From Sulfobacillus acidophilus DSM 10332 (GTDB lineage Bacteria; Bacillota; Sulfobacillia; Sulfobacillales; Sulfobacillaceae): 64,000 nt of DNA. Each line of letters starts with the position of its first letter. The first letter of the stretch is position 1. The notes under the pieces are model-generated. The model ran no database searches. It saw nothing but the letters and a program-made list of their open reading frames with translations, and was not told the origin of the DNA. The stretch is taken from the NCBI GenBank assembly GCA_000237975.1, contig CP003179.1:3408899-3472898 (forward strand), in the 5' to 3' direction. The position numbers were made by a program, and so were the translations under genes. Positions 34,469-42,858 of this stretch are shown here, in pieces.

Positions 34469-34484
34469 AAAGAGCCTAACGCTT
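34469..34484 (-). promoter_or_regulatory. Short hairpin just upstream of the ggt Shine-Dalgarno
   Basis: AGGCTCTTTATAGCCT can fold into a 5-bp stem immediately before GAAAGGTGGG. Its role is unknown; the site could modulate initiation. Confidence 0.3.
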
Positions 34485-34621
34485 TCCCGGCCTTCCCGCA
34501 AGAGGAGGGGCTTCCCTCCGGCTTCACTGTATCACGCCACAATCCCAAGGAAAATTCCCTGGGCGATTGTCGCACTCTTGCGGCAATCGATCTGCCATAA
34601 TGAAACGGATGGAGGGATAGC

Positions 34622-35200
34622 ATGTCGGCAATCGTGTATTGGGACCGCTGGCAACATTCGTGGGGCTCGTTTTATCTGGCGGCGACGACCGAGGGGCTGA
34701 TCCGTCTCTTGCTCCCCCACGAATCGCTCGACGAATTGGCGGCTTGGGCGGCACGCTATCTGCCCGGCCCATCCTTCGTCGAGGATCCCGTAATGCTCGC
34801 CCCCTATCGGAAAGCCCTCGATTACTATTTTACCGATCGTACGCTGCCTAAAGTCCCCGTCGTCTGGTATGGCACACCCTTTCAAAAGGCCGTGTGGCAG
34901 GCGTTAACTCTCATCCCGCAGGGCCAAACGGTGAGCTATCGTCGCATTGCGGAGGCTGTCGGACACCCGCATGCCCTACGAGCGGTCGGAACCGCGGTGG
35001 GTGCCAATCCGATTCCGATTCTGGTGCCCTGCCACCGCGTCATCCGGCATAACGGGACCCTTGGCCAATACGCGGGTGGACAAGCGTTAAAAGCCCGCCT
35101 ATTAGCCTGGGAAGGGGTGTCCGGACCATGGTCGGACGATTTTACGAGTCCGTCTTTCGCGTCCAGCGTTGACGATCCCGGGTTTCAAACTTGGCCATAA
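34622..35200 (+). CDS. ogt: Methylated-DNA-protein-cysteine methyltransferase
   Basis: A 192-residue suicide DNA-repair protein. The active-site PCHR (residues about 138-141, in LVPCHRVIR) carries the alkyl-acceptor Cys, and YRRIAEAVGHPHALRAVG is the helix-turn-helix with the Arg finger. It removes methyl groups from O6-alkylguanine. ATG at 34622 follows GGAGGG. The last 59 bases overlap the convergent MazG gene. Confidence 0.94.
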   Translation: MSAIVYWDRWQHSWGSFYLAATTEGLIRLLLPHESLDELAAWAARYLPGPSFVEDPVMLAPYRKALDYYFTDRTLPKVPVVWYGTPFQKAVWQALTLIPQGQTVSYRRIAEAVGHPHALRAVGTAVGANPIPILVPCHRVIRHNGTLGQYAGGQALKARLLAWEGVSGPWSDDFTSPSFASSVDDPGFQTWP

Positions 35201-35465
35201 CAGCCAGAAAAGCTTCGGTCAAATCGATACCTAAGCTATTGGCCAGCGAGATGACCACAAACAACACGTCACCCAACTCTAATGCCACCGAGCTCTCCGC
35301 TTCGGTCGGTTTTTTGGGCTTGGCGCCGGTATCGTGAGCAATTTCTCGTGCCAGCTCGCCCACTTCCTCGGCTAACCGAAGCATCATCACCTCGGGAGAA
35401 AAATAGCCTTCCTCAAATTGACTAATCCAGGCATCGACCCGGTTCTGCGCTTCGGCGAGAGTCAT
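35142..35465 (-). CDS. MazG-like nucleotide pyrophosphohydrolase
   Basis: A 107-residue all-alpha NTP pyrophosphatase. LRLAEEVGELAREI (ExxE) and ELGDVLFVVISLAN (ExxD) supply the metal ligands. Such proteins remove damaged or surplus nucleotides. ATG at 35465 follows GGAGGG and shares its first base with the TGA of the upstream OYE gene (TGATG coupling). The C-terminus overlaps ogt by 59 bases in the opposite direction, an unusually long convergent overlap. Confidence 0.88.
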   Translation of the reverse strand: MTLAEAQNRVDAWISQFEEGYFSPEVMMLRLAEEVGELAREIAHDTGAKPKKPTEAESSVALELGDVLFVVISLANSLGIDLTEAFLAVMAKFETRDRQRWTRKTDS

Positions 35466-36505
35466 CACGAACCCTCCGGCTGGGTAAACGACCGGGGAAA
35501 GGCCCGAAAATATTGTTTAGGCACCTGGACGGTAGCACCGAGGGTTTCGGCCGCCCGATTGGCCCAATAAGGGTCCCGCAAGAGGCCACGGGCAATGGCC
35601 ACCAAGTCGGCATCACCGCGTGCCACCACCGATTCCGCCAGCTCGGGCGCTTCCAAACGGCCTACCGCAATCGCCGGCACATTTAAGCGGGCTTTCAATT
35701 CGGACGCAAACCGGACTTGGTAACCTGGCCAATCTTTGACCGCAACGGGAGCATTGCCGCCCGACGATACGTCAAACATGTCGACCCCATGAGCCAAAAA
35801 GACCCGCGCCATCTCCATCAATTGCGGAAAGTCATAGCCTTCCGGATGATATTCGGTCGCCGATAACCGGAAGATCAACGGCATCGACGACGGCATGACC
35901 GCGCGTACCGCCTCAATGACTTCAACCCCAAAACGGGTGGGATCCCCATATTCGTCTTGCCGCCGGTTCGATAAGGGTGACATAAATTGATGAATGAGAT
36001 AACCATGAGCCCCATGAAGCTCGAGGACATCCACGCCGGCTTCGATGGCCCGTCGTGCACCGGCCTGGAACGCGTCCACCAAGCGGCGGATGTCGTCTCG
36101 GCTCAGTTCCCGCGGAACCCGATAATGATCGGAAAAGGGGATGGCCGAGGGGGCCTCCGGCGACAATTGCGGGGATTCGGCTTTCCGCCCGGCATGGGCG
36201 ATTTGGATGCCGATTTTCGCGCCGTAGCTATGCACTTGATCAATGATGCGCCGAAAAGCCGGAATCTGCCGATCATCCCACAAGCCGAGATCGCGCACCG
36301 TAATCCGTCCATCGGGAACGACGTCCGTCATTTCCATCATTATGAGGCCGACGCCGCCCACGGCGCGGGAAATATAGTGGACATAATGCCATTCGTTGGG
36401 CGCCCCGTCTTCCGCCCAGACGGAATATTGACACATCGGCGACATCATGATCCGGTTTTTTACGGTTAAGCCCTTCAAGGTATAGGGTTCAAATAACGTG
36501 GCCAT
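35465..36505 (-). CDS. namA: Old yellow enzyme, YqjM-type NADPH dehydrogenase
   Basis: A 346-residue FMN TIM barrel of the thermophilic-like OYE class. MMSPMCQYS carries the Cys that tunes FMN in YqjM homologues, ELHGAHGYLIHQFMSPLSN binds flavin and substrate, and the paired His of HAGRKA is visible. It reduces activated alkenes or nitro groups, typically electrophile detoxification. ATG follows GGGAGG. Coupled to the MazG gene by a TGATG junction. Confidence 0.94.
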   Translation of the reverse strand: MATLFEPYTLKGLTVKNRIMMSPMCQYSVWAEDGAPNEWHYVHYISRAVGGVGLIMMEMTDVVPDGRITVRDLGLWDDRQIPAFRRIIDQVHSYGAKIGIQIAHAGRKAESPQLSPEAPSAIPFSDHYRVPRELSRDDIRRLVDAFQAGARRAIEAGVDVLELHGAHGYLIHQFMSPLSNRRQDEYGDPTRFGVEVIEAVRAVMPSSMPLIFRLSATEYHPEGYDFPQLMEMARVFLAHGVDMFDVSSGGNAPVAVKDWPGYQVRFASELKARLNVPAIAVGRLEAPELAESVVARGDADLVAIARGLLRDPYWANRAAETLGATVQVPKQYFRAFPRSFTQPEGS

Positions 36506-36530
36506 TCGTTTTAAGCCTCCCTTAGGTTGT

Positions 36531-36995
36531 CTATGCTTTGTGATATGGATGGCCTTTCATAATCGTCCAAGCCCGATAAATCTGTTCGCTGACGAGCAAA
36601 GGGACTAATGCATGAGGAAACGTCAGCTGCGACAGGGACCAACGCCAATCGGCCCGGCGTTGTAGGTCCGAATGCACCCCGTAACTTCCCCCCACCAAAA
36701 ACGTCACGCGTCGTCCCGCCTGCAGCCATTTGGCCAACCGCTCCGCCAATTGAGGTGAGGTAACCGCCTGGCCTTCCACATCCAGCAATACGAGATAGTC
36801 GTCAGGCTTGATTCGACTCGTTAAGCGCTCTTTTTCATCCCGTAGCGTTCGCTCAACCGCATCATCACCATGTGCTTCATCCTTAATCCAATCCCACTGC
36901 CATTGCCAACCGGGAAGGCGCGACAAGTATTCCTCGGTCAGGGTAACCAATCGCGGGTCGCGGGGTTTGCCCACGGTTAAAAGCCGTATCCGCAC
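36531..36995 (-). CDS. rlmH: 23S rRNA pseudouridine-1915 N3-methyltransferase
   Basis: A 154-residue SPOUT methyltransferase. FLVGGSYGVHSDLQRRA (SAM knot) and the terminal YRAWTIMKGHPYHK motif are diagnostic. It methylates helix 69 of large-subunit rRNA. GTG at 36995 lies after a run of GGGGGG. In Firmicutes it commonly follows the HtrA-like serine protease gene, as here. Confidence 0.95.
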   Translation of the reverse strand: MRIRLLTVGKPRDPRLVTLTEEYLSRLPGWQWQWDWIKDEAHGDDAVERTLRDEKERLTSRIKPDDYLVLLDVEGQAVTSPQLAERLAKWLQAGRRVTFLVGGSYGVHSDLQRRADWRWSLSQLTFPHALVPLLVSEQIYRAWTIMKGHPYHKA

Positions 36996-37138
36996 ACCCG
37001 CGCCCCCCTCGTCGGCGAAACCTACTATGGTTATGTTAGCACATTTTCTCCCGGCACTATAGGTTGCCTATATCGAATGGGGGCGGTGGAGGTTAGACGG
37101 GGGCCCGGGTGCGTCCACGCGGGTTCCGATACCTATAT

Positions 37139-37173
37139 AAAAAAGTCCCGGCCCCTCGTCGGCCACAGCCGGG
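37139..37173 (-). terminator. Rho-independent terminator after htrA
   Basis: On the minus strand CCCGGC pairs with GCCGGG and is followed by ACTTTTTT. It lies 35 bases past the htrA stop. Confidence 0.75.
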
Positions 37174-37207
37174 GGCCCGAGACCCGCCTGCGTTATGTTG
37201 GAAACCG

Positions 37208-38218
37208 CTAGACCATCGGCTGTCCGCTCGCCATCTTGGCCGGCGTAGCTCCCAGTCGGATGGTCACGTGGATAGGAGTGTTCCCGCGCAGGAGATTGGC
37301 GGTCACCGTATCCCCGACCGTTTCCTGCTCAATCACCCGCAACAAATCTTGCCGATTTAGCACCCGCACCCCGTTGACGGTCATTAAAAAGTCCCCGGGT
37401 AAAATGCCCGCTCGACTGGCCGGACCGTTCGGGGCAACACGCACCACTAAAAGGCCGCCCGGGCTACCGGTAACCGGTTGCACTTCGATCCCGAGCCAGG
37501 GCCGGCGTACATGCCCAAACTGTATGAGTTCATGCACCACGTACCGCACGGTATCGGAGGGAATGGCAAATCCAATACCCTCGACACCCGCTTGCGCAAT
37601 TTTGCTCGAGTTAATCCCGATGAGCTGACCGGCGGTATTGACCAAGGGTCCCCCGCTGTTACCCGGATTAATTGCGGCATCCGTTTGAATTAGGCGGTAC
37701 TCCCACCCATCTCGATAGAGCACCCGGTTCGTCGCAGATATGACTCCGACGGTAACCGTATGGGTAAGCCCGAGAGAGTTACCAATCGCCACGACCAATT
37801 CGCCCGGTTGAATCGCCGACGACCGGGCAAAAACAATCGGTGATAACGGTCGTGTGGGATGGATGCGTAATACCGCCAAATCGGTCGGAGGATCGGTTCC
37901 TATCACCTGCGCCGGGTACCGCTGACCATTGGTTAAAATCACCGTGACACTATCCGCCCCGGCTACCACATGATAATTGGTTACGATATCGCCTTGGCGA
38001 TTTAAGACGACGCCCGATCCAATGCCTCGGGGCTGTTCTTTGCCGCCCACGCGCCGATTGTTTAAAACAACGACGACCGAATCTTTGACTTGATGCACGA
38101 CGCGTACGACGGGCCAAGAATTGTCGGTCACTCGTGCCGGAACCGCTTGCCACACAATCAAGGCCCCTAATAATAACCCGATAAGGCCAAACCAAAACGC
38201 CTTCCACTGGGCGTTCAC
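37208..38218 (-). CDS. htrA: Membrane-anchored HtrA/DegP-like serine protease with PDZ domain
   Basis: 336 residues: an N-terminal membrane anchor (about 8-25), a trypsin-like domain with His (VTNYHVVAG), Asp (PPTDLAVL) and Ser (NPGNSGGPL), and one PDZ domain (about 235-325, GILPGDFLMTVNGVRV). It degrades or refolds damaged proteins outside the membrane. GTG at 38218 follows GAGAGGGGTG. A decayed second copy of part of its catalytic domain lies about 2 kb away at 39797. Confidence 0.95.
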   Translation of the reverse strand: MNAQWKAFWFGLIGLLLGALIVWQAVPARVTDNSWPVVRVVHQVKDSVVVVLNNRRVGGKEQPRGIGSGVVLNRQGDIVTNYHVVAGADSVTVILTNGQRYPAQVIGTDPPTDLAVLRIHPTRPLSPIVFARSSAIQPGELVVAIGNSLGLTHTVTVGVISATNRVLYRDGWEYRLIQTDAAINPGNSGGPLVNTAGQLIGINSSKIAQAGVEGIGFAIPSDTVRYVVHELIQFGHVRRPWLGIEVQPVTGSPGGLLVVRVAPNGPASRAGILPGDFLMTVNGVRVLNRQDLLRVIEQETVGDTVTANLLRGNTPIHVTIRLGATPAKMASGQPMV

Positions 38219-38282
38219 AGCAGCACCCCTCTCACGCTACCGTATGAGCCAACCGGACAGGTTAGACTTATCAAGACTGGGG

Positions 38283-38495
38283 TTATTCGGTTTCGGTTAT
38301 CAGAGGAGGGCCACGAGGCATGTGCAGATAGTCGAGGTTGCCCGGCACATCGATCGATTCCAGCACCGCCGCGAGCGCAACCGAGGCAGTGACGGTAACG
38401 TATTCACCAAACGAGACCAGAACCGCGATTTCCGCATCTGGCGGCTGAAACAAGATCCATTCCAAAGGAAATGGATGGTGGAAGCGGGCGGCCAT
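38283..38495 (-). CDS. Possible small hypothetical protein
   Basis: About 70 residues from ATG at 38495 (or GTG at 38504): MAARFHHPFPLEWILFQPP and then an alternating hydrophobic region (EIAVLVSFGEYVTVTASVAL). It has no recognisable family and no clear Shine-Dalgarno. It occupies a 594-base gap between htrA and the membrane-protein gene at 38813. Confidence 0.35.
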   Translation of the reverse strand: MAARFHHPFPLEWILFQPPDAEIAVLVSFGEYVTVTASVALAAVLESIDVPGNLDYLHMPRGPPLITETE

Positions 38496-38504
38496 GATGA
38501 TCAC

Positions 38505-38812
38505 GCGCCAATGTCCCGATCAACCAGTCGCATAGCTTGTTTGCCGTTGCCGTACTCAACCGCATCGTCCATTAAGCCTATCGCATCGAACCGCGGGGGC
38601 GAGTCCCTGCGAAAAACCTTGCCGTCAATGGCGGTGTCAGGTACAACAGAATCGTAACCCCGCCCACGGGGTGGTGGCCATTTACCCGACTACCCGGTGA
38701 CGAATTACCGGAATACCTGGAGGATTTCACTGGAATACGCACGCCATTAAGAGGGCGCGTGATAATCATGAACACCCGCTGCCGATTGGAAAGACAGGAG
38801 GACCAATCCCCC
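38505..38812. other. Non-coding stretch without clear features
   Basis: The rest of the gap between htrA and the gene at 38813. It contains GGCGCGTGATAATCATG at 38754-38770, an inverted near-copy of the sequence at the start of the small frame at 38493-38509. I see no gene or terminator. Confidence 0.4.
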
Positions 38813-39295
38813 ATGGTTCAAAACAAACCGTACCGAACTGTTGATCATTTGCATAAAGCCATCCATCCGAGTCTCGCCGACCTCATGACTGCCATTCGCG
38901 AAGTAAATGGCATCAATGCCAAGATAGCGGTTTTCGTCACCAAACTGGTCGGCACGATGTGGTGCGCCTATTGTTTCGCCCTCATTGCCCTTATCGGACT
39001 ACCGGCGGCATTACGGCCGGGCGGTGAAGGCATCATCGCTTGGATAGCTCAAACCTTTTTACAACTGGTGCTGCTCTCGGTCATTATCGTCGGGCAGAAC
39101 GTCCAAAGTTTGGCGGCGGACGCGCGAGCCGAAAATACCCTAAAGGACACCGAAGCCATATTAGACCGTTTAGACCTAAGAACGGACGGCGGCCTAAAGG
39201 TGATCTTGGACCGCCTTGATCGGCTAGAAGGCCAGGTGCACAACATGTCGCCTTCCCGCCCGGAGGAAACGGTTTCGCATCTGCCTGAGGATTGA
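38813..39295 (+). CDS. Conserved membrane protein with C-terminal coiled segment
   Basis: A 160-residue protein with two helices (about 43-70 and 80-105), then a charged, helical tail with LKDTEAILDRLD and ILDRLDRLEGQV repeats, suggestive of coiled coil. QLVLLSVIIVGQNVQSLA resembles the second helix of DUF1003-like proteins. ATG at 38813 follows AGGAGG with a long spacer. Function unknown. Confidence 0.68.
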   Translation: MVQNKPYRTVDHLHKAIHPSLADLMTAIREVNGINAKIAVFVTKLVGTMWCAYCFALIALIGLPAALRPGGEGIIAWIAQTFLQLVLLSVIIVGQNVQSLAADARAENTLKDTEAILDRLDLRTDGGLKVILDRLDRLEGQVHNMSPSRPEETVSHLPED

Positions 39296-40106
39296 ACATC
39301 AGGCCCGCGCATTCCTATTCCTCGGCCATGGGCAGAGGGGGTCAAGCGGGCCGTAACCGTCTCCAAGGACGCCTGGCGGATGCCCGGACGTCATAGGCGC
39401 GGTACCAAAATACGGTTTCCCGTAACTCATGATCCTGAACCTATGTCGATAATGTAACGGCTCACTTTATTCAGCGCAGAAAGTCTCAAAGTGCTTATCG
39501 TCATGGTCAATCAAGATGTATGCCAGACAATCCAAGGAGTCGCATCGGAAACCCCAACTCTTCCTGGCCCCATGATTATGTCACTTACGGGACGGATGGC
39601 AGGGACTCGTGCCCAAGTCCGCCCCGTGAGTCTCCCCTGAAAAGCTACAACTGGTTGTGGCCCCGAATAGCAGGTCCTTTTGCCTGTTTTTCGAAGACCG
39701 ATGACAGCAAATGTAAGACAAATTGTTTATTTAAGCGGCAAATAGTGTGAGACTTGTCACCAGGCATAGAAGATGCACAAACAGCAATTTTTGCTGAGGT
39801 CCCCCACTATTGCCCGGATTAATCGTAGCATTCACTTGAATCAGGCGACATGATTGAGAGAGCAGGTTCGTCGGGGATATGATCCCGACTGTGACCGAAG
39901 TAACCAATCGTCACCACCAACTGTTCCGGTCGAATCGCCTACCTATGAGAACGGGGGACAGTTACGCCGACCTGAGGGAGCATAACAATCCATCACGAAT
40001 CATTTCCCGGGGTGGGCGCTCTCATGGCAACAGGTTTTAGGGCATTGGCCAACCCTAAAGTCGCCCGCGAGGATATGCCGGGACAGGGGCAAACACCAAA
40101 ATAGAC
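39296..40106. other. Gene-poor decayed region
   Basis: About 800 bases with a lower GC content than the surroundings and no convincing gene. It holds an IS-end-like sequence at 39436-39452 and a remnant of an htrA-type gene at 39797-39945, both signs of past insertion or duplication followed by decay. Confidence 0.6.
39797..39945 (-). pseudogene. Remnant of an htrA-like protease gene
   Basis: GGTCCCCCACTATTGCCCGG matches htrA GGTCCCCCGCTGTTACCCGG at about 37647, and similarity continues for about 150 bases through the blocks encoding the catalytic GNSGGP loop and VVAIGNSLG. It carries gaps (about ten bases lost near 39898) and substitutions, and no open frame remains. Confidence 0.72.
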
Positions 40107-40133
40107 GCGGGTCCCCGGACGAGAGGGACCCGC
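40107..40133 (-). terminator. Terminator after the thiolase gene
   Basis: GCGGGTCCC (40107-40115) pairs with GGGACCCGC (40125-40133). On the minus strand it is followed by GTCTATTTTGG; it lies ten bases beyond the thiolase stop. Confidence 0.65.
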
Positions 40134-40143
40134 GATGCGATAT

Positions 40144-41346
40144 TTACGGTAATTCAACTAACGTCGTAATTCCCTGGCCTACACCAATACACATGGTCGC
40201 GACTCCGCGAGCGGCTCCGGTGCGGCGCATCCCGTAGATTAACGTGGTCAAGATGCGGGCCCCCGAGGCCCCTAGCGGATGCCCGAGGGCAATGGCCCCG
40301 CCATAGGGGTTAACGATGTCCGTAGGGAACGGTAAGTCATGTAATACCGATAACACCTGGGCGGCAAACGCCTCATTTAATTCGACGCGTTCCACATCAT
40401 TTAAAGTCCATCCCGCTCGCGCGAGCGCCTTTTGGGTCGCCGGCACCGGCCCATAACCCATTATGGCCGGATCAACACCTGCCACCCCGGTGCCCCGAAT
40501 GACCGCCAACGGCTCTAGCCCGTGGGCTTTCGCCACGTCTCGCGCCATTAAAATCACCGCTGCGGCCCCGTCATTGATCCCCGACGAATTACCGGCCGTG
40601 ACCGTGCCGCCCGCACGAAACGCCGGCTTTAACCGCCCCAGTTTTTCCAGACTGGTATCGGCGCGGGGATGTTCGTCTTGACGCACCCAGGTTACCGTGC
40701 CGGTTTTCGGATCGGTCACCGGTACCGGCACGATTTCTTCCTCAAAAATCCCTTCTTGCTGAGCCTGGACCGCCCGCTGATGCGATCGTAACGCCCATTC
40801 GTCTTGCGCTTGACGGCTAATATGAAATTTTTCGGCCAGATTCTCCGCCGTCTCGCCCATGGAATACGGGTAATACATCTCGGCCAACCGAGGATTCACC
40901 ATCCGCCAGCCAATGGTGGTATCAAAAAGTTGTTGATTCCCGCTGGGAAAACCGGTGGAGGATTTGGGCAACACGAAAGGCGCCCGGGTCATCGATTCCA
41001 CCCCGCCGGCGATAATGATATCCGCATCCCCGCTCCGGATCGCCTGATAGGCGCGATTGACCGCCTCTAAGGAGCTTCCGCAGAGCCGGTTGACTGTCGC
41101 CCCCGGCACCGACACCGGAAACCCCGCCAATAAAAGAGCCATCCGCGCCACGTTCCGGTTGTCCTCTCCGGCCTGGTTGGCCGCGCCCAAAATCACGTCG
41201 TCGACCAGGGCCGGATCCCCATGAATATCCTCCATGACGGTTTTCAATACCAAAGCGGCCAAATCGTCGGGCCGCACATCTTTTAATACTCCGCGGTGGC
41301 GGCCGATGGGTGTTCTTCGGGCCGCAACAATGACCACGTCACGCAT
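40144..41346 (-). CDS. paaJ: 3-oxoadipyl-CoA/acetyl-CoA thiolase, PaaJ/PcaF-like
   Basis: A 400-residue thiolase. Catalytic Cys in NRLCGSSLEA, His in GHPLGASGAR and second Cys in MCIGVGQG are intact. FDTTIGWRMVNP and YSMGETAENLAEKF match the PcaF/PaaJ group more closely than general acetoacetyl-CoA thiolases. It would cleave 3-oxoacyl-CoA in the last step of phenylacetate or related degradation. It begins directly after the TAA of the PaaH C-terminal half gene. PaaG and PaaH-like genes precede it. Confidence 0.88.
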   Translation of the reverse strand: MRDVVIVAARRTPIGRHRGVLKDVRPDDLAALVLKTVMEDIHGDPALVDDVILGAANQAGEDNRNVARMALLLAGFPVSVPGATVNRLCGSSLEAVNRAYQAIRSGDADIIIAGGVESMTRAPFVLPKSSTGFPSGNQQLFDTTIGWRMVNPRLAEMYYPYSMGETAENLAEKFHISRQAQDEWALRSHQRAVQAQQEGIFEEEIVPVPVTDPKTGTVTWVRQDEHPRADTSLEKLGRLKPAFRAGGTVTAGNSSGINDGAAAVILMARDVAKAHGLEPLAVIRGTGVAGVDPAIMGYGPVPATQKALARAGWTLNDVERVELNEAFAAQVLSVLHDLPFPTDIVNPYGGAIALGHPLGASGARILTTLIYGMRRTGAARGVATMCIGVGQGITTLVELP

Positions 41347-42024
41347 TTATGTCACCCCGTTATCAAAAAATGTCTGGCCGGTTTGCTGCCGAATCCACGG
41401 ATGCGGCCGGTAGCGATCGCCATAGACTTCGGCCAACGCTTCCAAAATAAACTGCACGGTGTCCCAACCCCAGTCTTCCGCCCAACGGACCGGCCCACCC
41501 GGATAGTTCAGCCCGAGACGCGTCCCCAAATCGATTTCCGGACCGGGCACGCCCTGGGCCAAGAAAGCCGCCGCCTCGTTAATAATGCTAGCCAGCGAGC
41601 GCGCATAGACGAGGCCAACGGCGTCCCCGGTGACGACCCATTTTCGGTCCGGCCAAAGACGTTCCCACATCGTGATGTCTTGGGATTCGTGGGACGTGAC
41701 CACCGTCTGCACGTGTCCGCCCGCCCCCCACAGCAGGGGATCAAACCCGGTCAGGTTCAAGGTCGGCACCCAGCGCGTTTGCTCCCGAAGGCTTACCGTC
41801 ACCGATTGGGACAGCACGGGGGCCGACACCTTCGCGTCCGCCAACGCCTTTAAACGTTGCCGTTTCAGTGCTTTGGGGCCTATTGTGGCCTCCATCACCC
41901 AATCGTCGGGTTCAATCGAAAGGAGATCGTTCGTTGAAGCCAACCGTTTCGTCGGATAAGCCAAGGGGCTGGCTAATGCCGACACCAAGTTGTCCGGCCC
42001 CCAAATCCACACCGTCTTACTCAT
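41347..42024 (-). CDS. 3-hydroxyacyl-CoA dehydrogenase C-terminal half protein (PaaH-like)
   Basis: A 225-residue protein equivalent to the second half of long PaaH: a Rossmann-like domain without the dinucleotide GxGxxG (residues 1-115), then a 3HCDH C-terminal helical domain with SIINEAAAFLAQGV, LGLNYPGGPV and YGDRYRPHPW. The ATG at 42024 overlaps the preceding gene's stop by eight bases. It probably associates with the 279-residue first half to rebuild a PaaH-like dehydrogenase. Alone it lacks a cofactor site. Confidence 0.8.
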   Translation of the reverse strand: MSKTVWIWGPDNLVSALASPLAYPTKRLASTNDLLSIEPDDWVMEATIGPKALKRQRLKALADAKVSAPVLSQSVTVSLREQTRWVPTLNLTGFDPLLWGAGGHVQTVVTSHESQDITMWERLWPDRKWVVTGDAVGLVYARSLASIINEAAAFLAQGVPGPEIDLGTRLGLNYPGGPVRWAEDWGWDTVQFILEALAEVYGDRYRPHPWIRQQTGQTFFDNGVT

Positions 42025-42856
42025 AGCGATAAAACCCCCGTCCGGTTTTTCGACCCAGGTGGCCGCGTAACATCAGGCGTTCTTGCCAAGGATGAGGCCG
42101 GTAGCGGGGATCGCCGAACGTTTGGTCAAAGACCGATTTCGTGACGGAAAAATTGACGTCAATGCCGACCAAGTCCATCAGACGAAAAGGCCCCATCGGA
42201 AACCCGGCCCCTTCAAACACCGCGTCGACCTCTTCCATCGACAAGAGGCGGTCATCGTCCACCATCCGCAGGGCTTCTAAATAATAGGGGCGAGCCACCC
42301 GGTTCACCAAAAAGCCCGGCCGATCGGGAGCCTCAATGGCCGTTTTACCTAATCGAGCCACGAGTTCCCGAGCCGCGTCCAAGTACTCCGGTCGCGTATC
42401 CAGGCCGCGTATCACTTCAACCAGCGGCATTCGGGCGACGGGATTAAAGAAATGCAATCCGGCCACCCGTTCCGGATACCTCGGGGTAGCCGCCTGCAGT
42501 CTGGTGACGGCAATGGACGACGTATTGCTGGCCAGCCACACCTGCGGCCCGTAGCGGGTGTCCAATGCCCGAAACAGATCATGCTTGAGCTCGAGTTGTT
42601 CGGGAACCGCTTCAATCACCCAGTCGACCCCGTCCGGCCACTCTTCGACGGTCTTGAGGCGCGCCATCACGAGGTCGACCGGTTCGTCGAGCCGCCCTTT
42701 ATCGTAGGCCCGCGCCACATTTTGACGGATTCGATGGGTTGCCCGCGGCAAAGCGTCCGGCAGGGCATCTGTCAACCACACGGAGAGCCCCTTTTGGATA
42801 GCCGTTTCCGCAATGCCGGCGCCCATTGTCCCGGCTCCAATCACTAAGATGCGCAT
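42017..42856 (-). CDS. paaH: 3-hydroxyacyl-CoA dehydrogenase, N-terminal half protein (PaaH-like)
   Basis: A 279-residue 3-hydroxybutyryl-CoA-type dehydrogenase. VIGAGTMGAGIAETAI binds NAD, ASNTSSIAVTRLQ and GLHFFNPVARMPLVEVI hold the catalytic His-Glu region, and the C-terminal helical domain ends in a GRKTGRGFY motif. Long PaaH proteins combine this unit with the one encoded next. It oxidises the 3-hydroxyacyl-CoA formed in the pathway. ATG at 42856 lies two bases after the stop of the hydratase gene. Confidence 0.9.
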   Translation of the reverse strand: MRILVIGAGTMGAGIAETAIQKGLSVWLTDALPDALPRATHRIRQNVARAYDKGRLDEPVDLVMARLKTVEEWPDGVDWVIEAVPEQLELKHDLFRALDTRYGPQVWLASNTSSIAVTRLQAATPRYPERVAGLHFFNPVARMPLVEVIRGLDTRPEYLDAARELVARLGKTAIEAPDRPGFLVNRVARPYYLEALRMVDDDRLLSMEEVDAVFEGAGFPMGPFRLMDLVGIDVNFSVTKSVFDQTFGDPRYRPHPWQERLMLRGHLGRKTGRGFYRYE

Positions 42857-42858
42857 CC

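Noticed and set aside
38578..38814. Minus-strand 78-residue open frame
   Set aside because: Low-complexity, no Shine-Dalgarno, overlaps the start of the better-supported gene at 38813.
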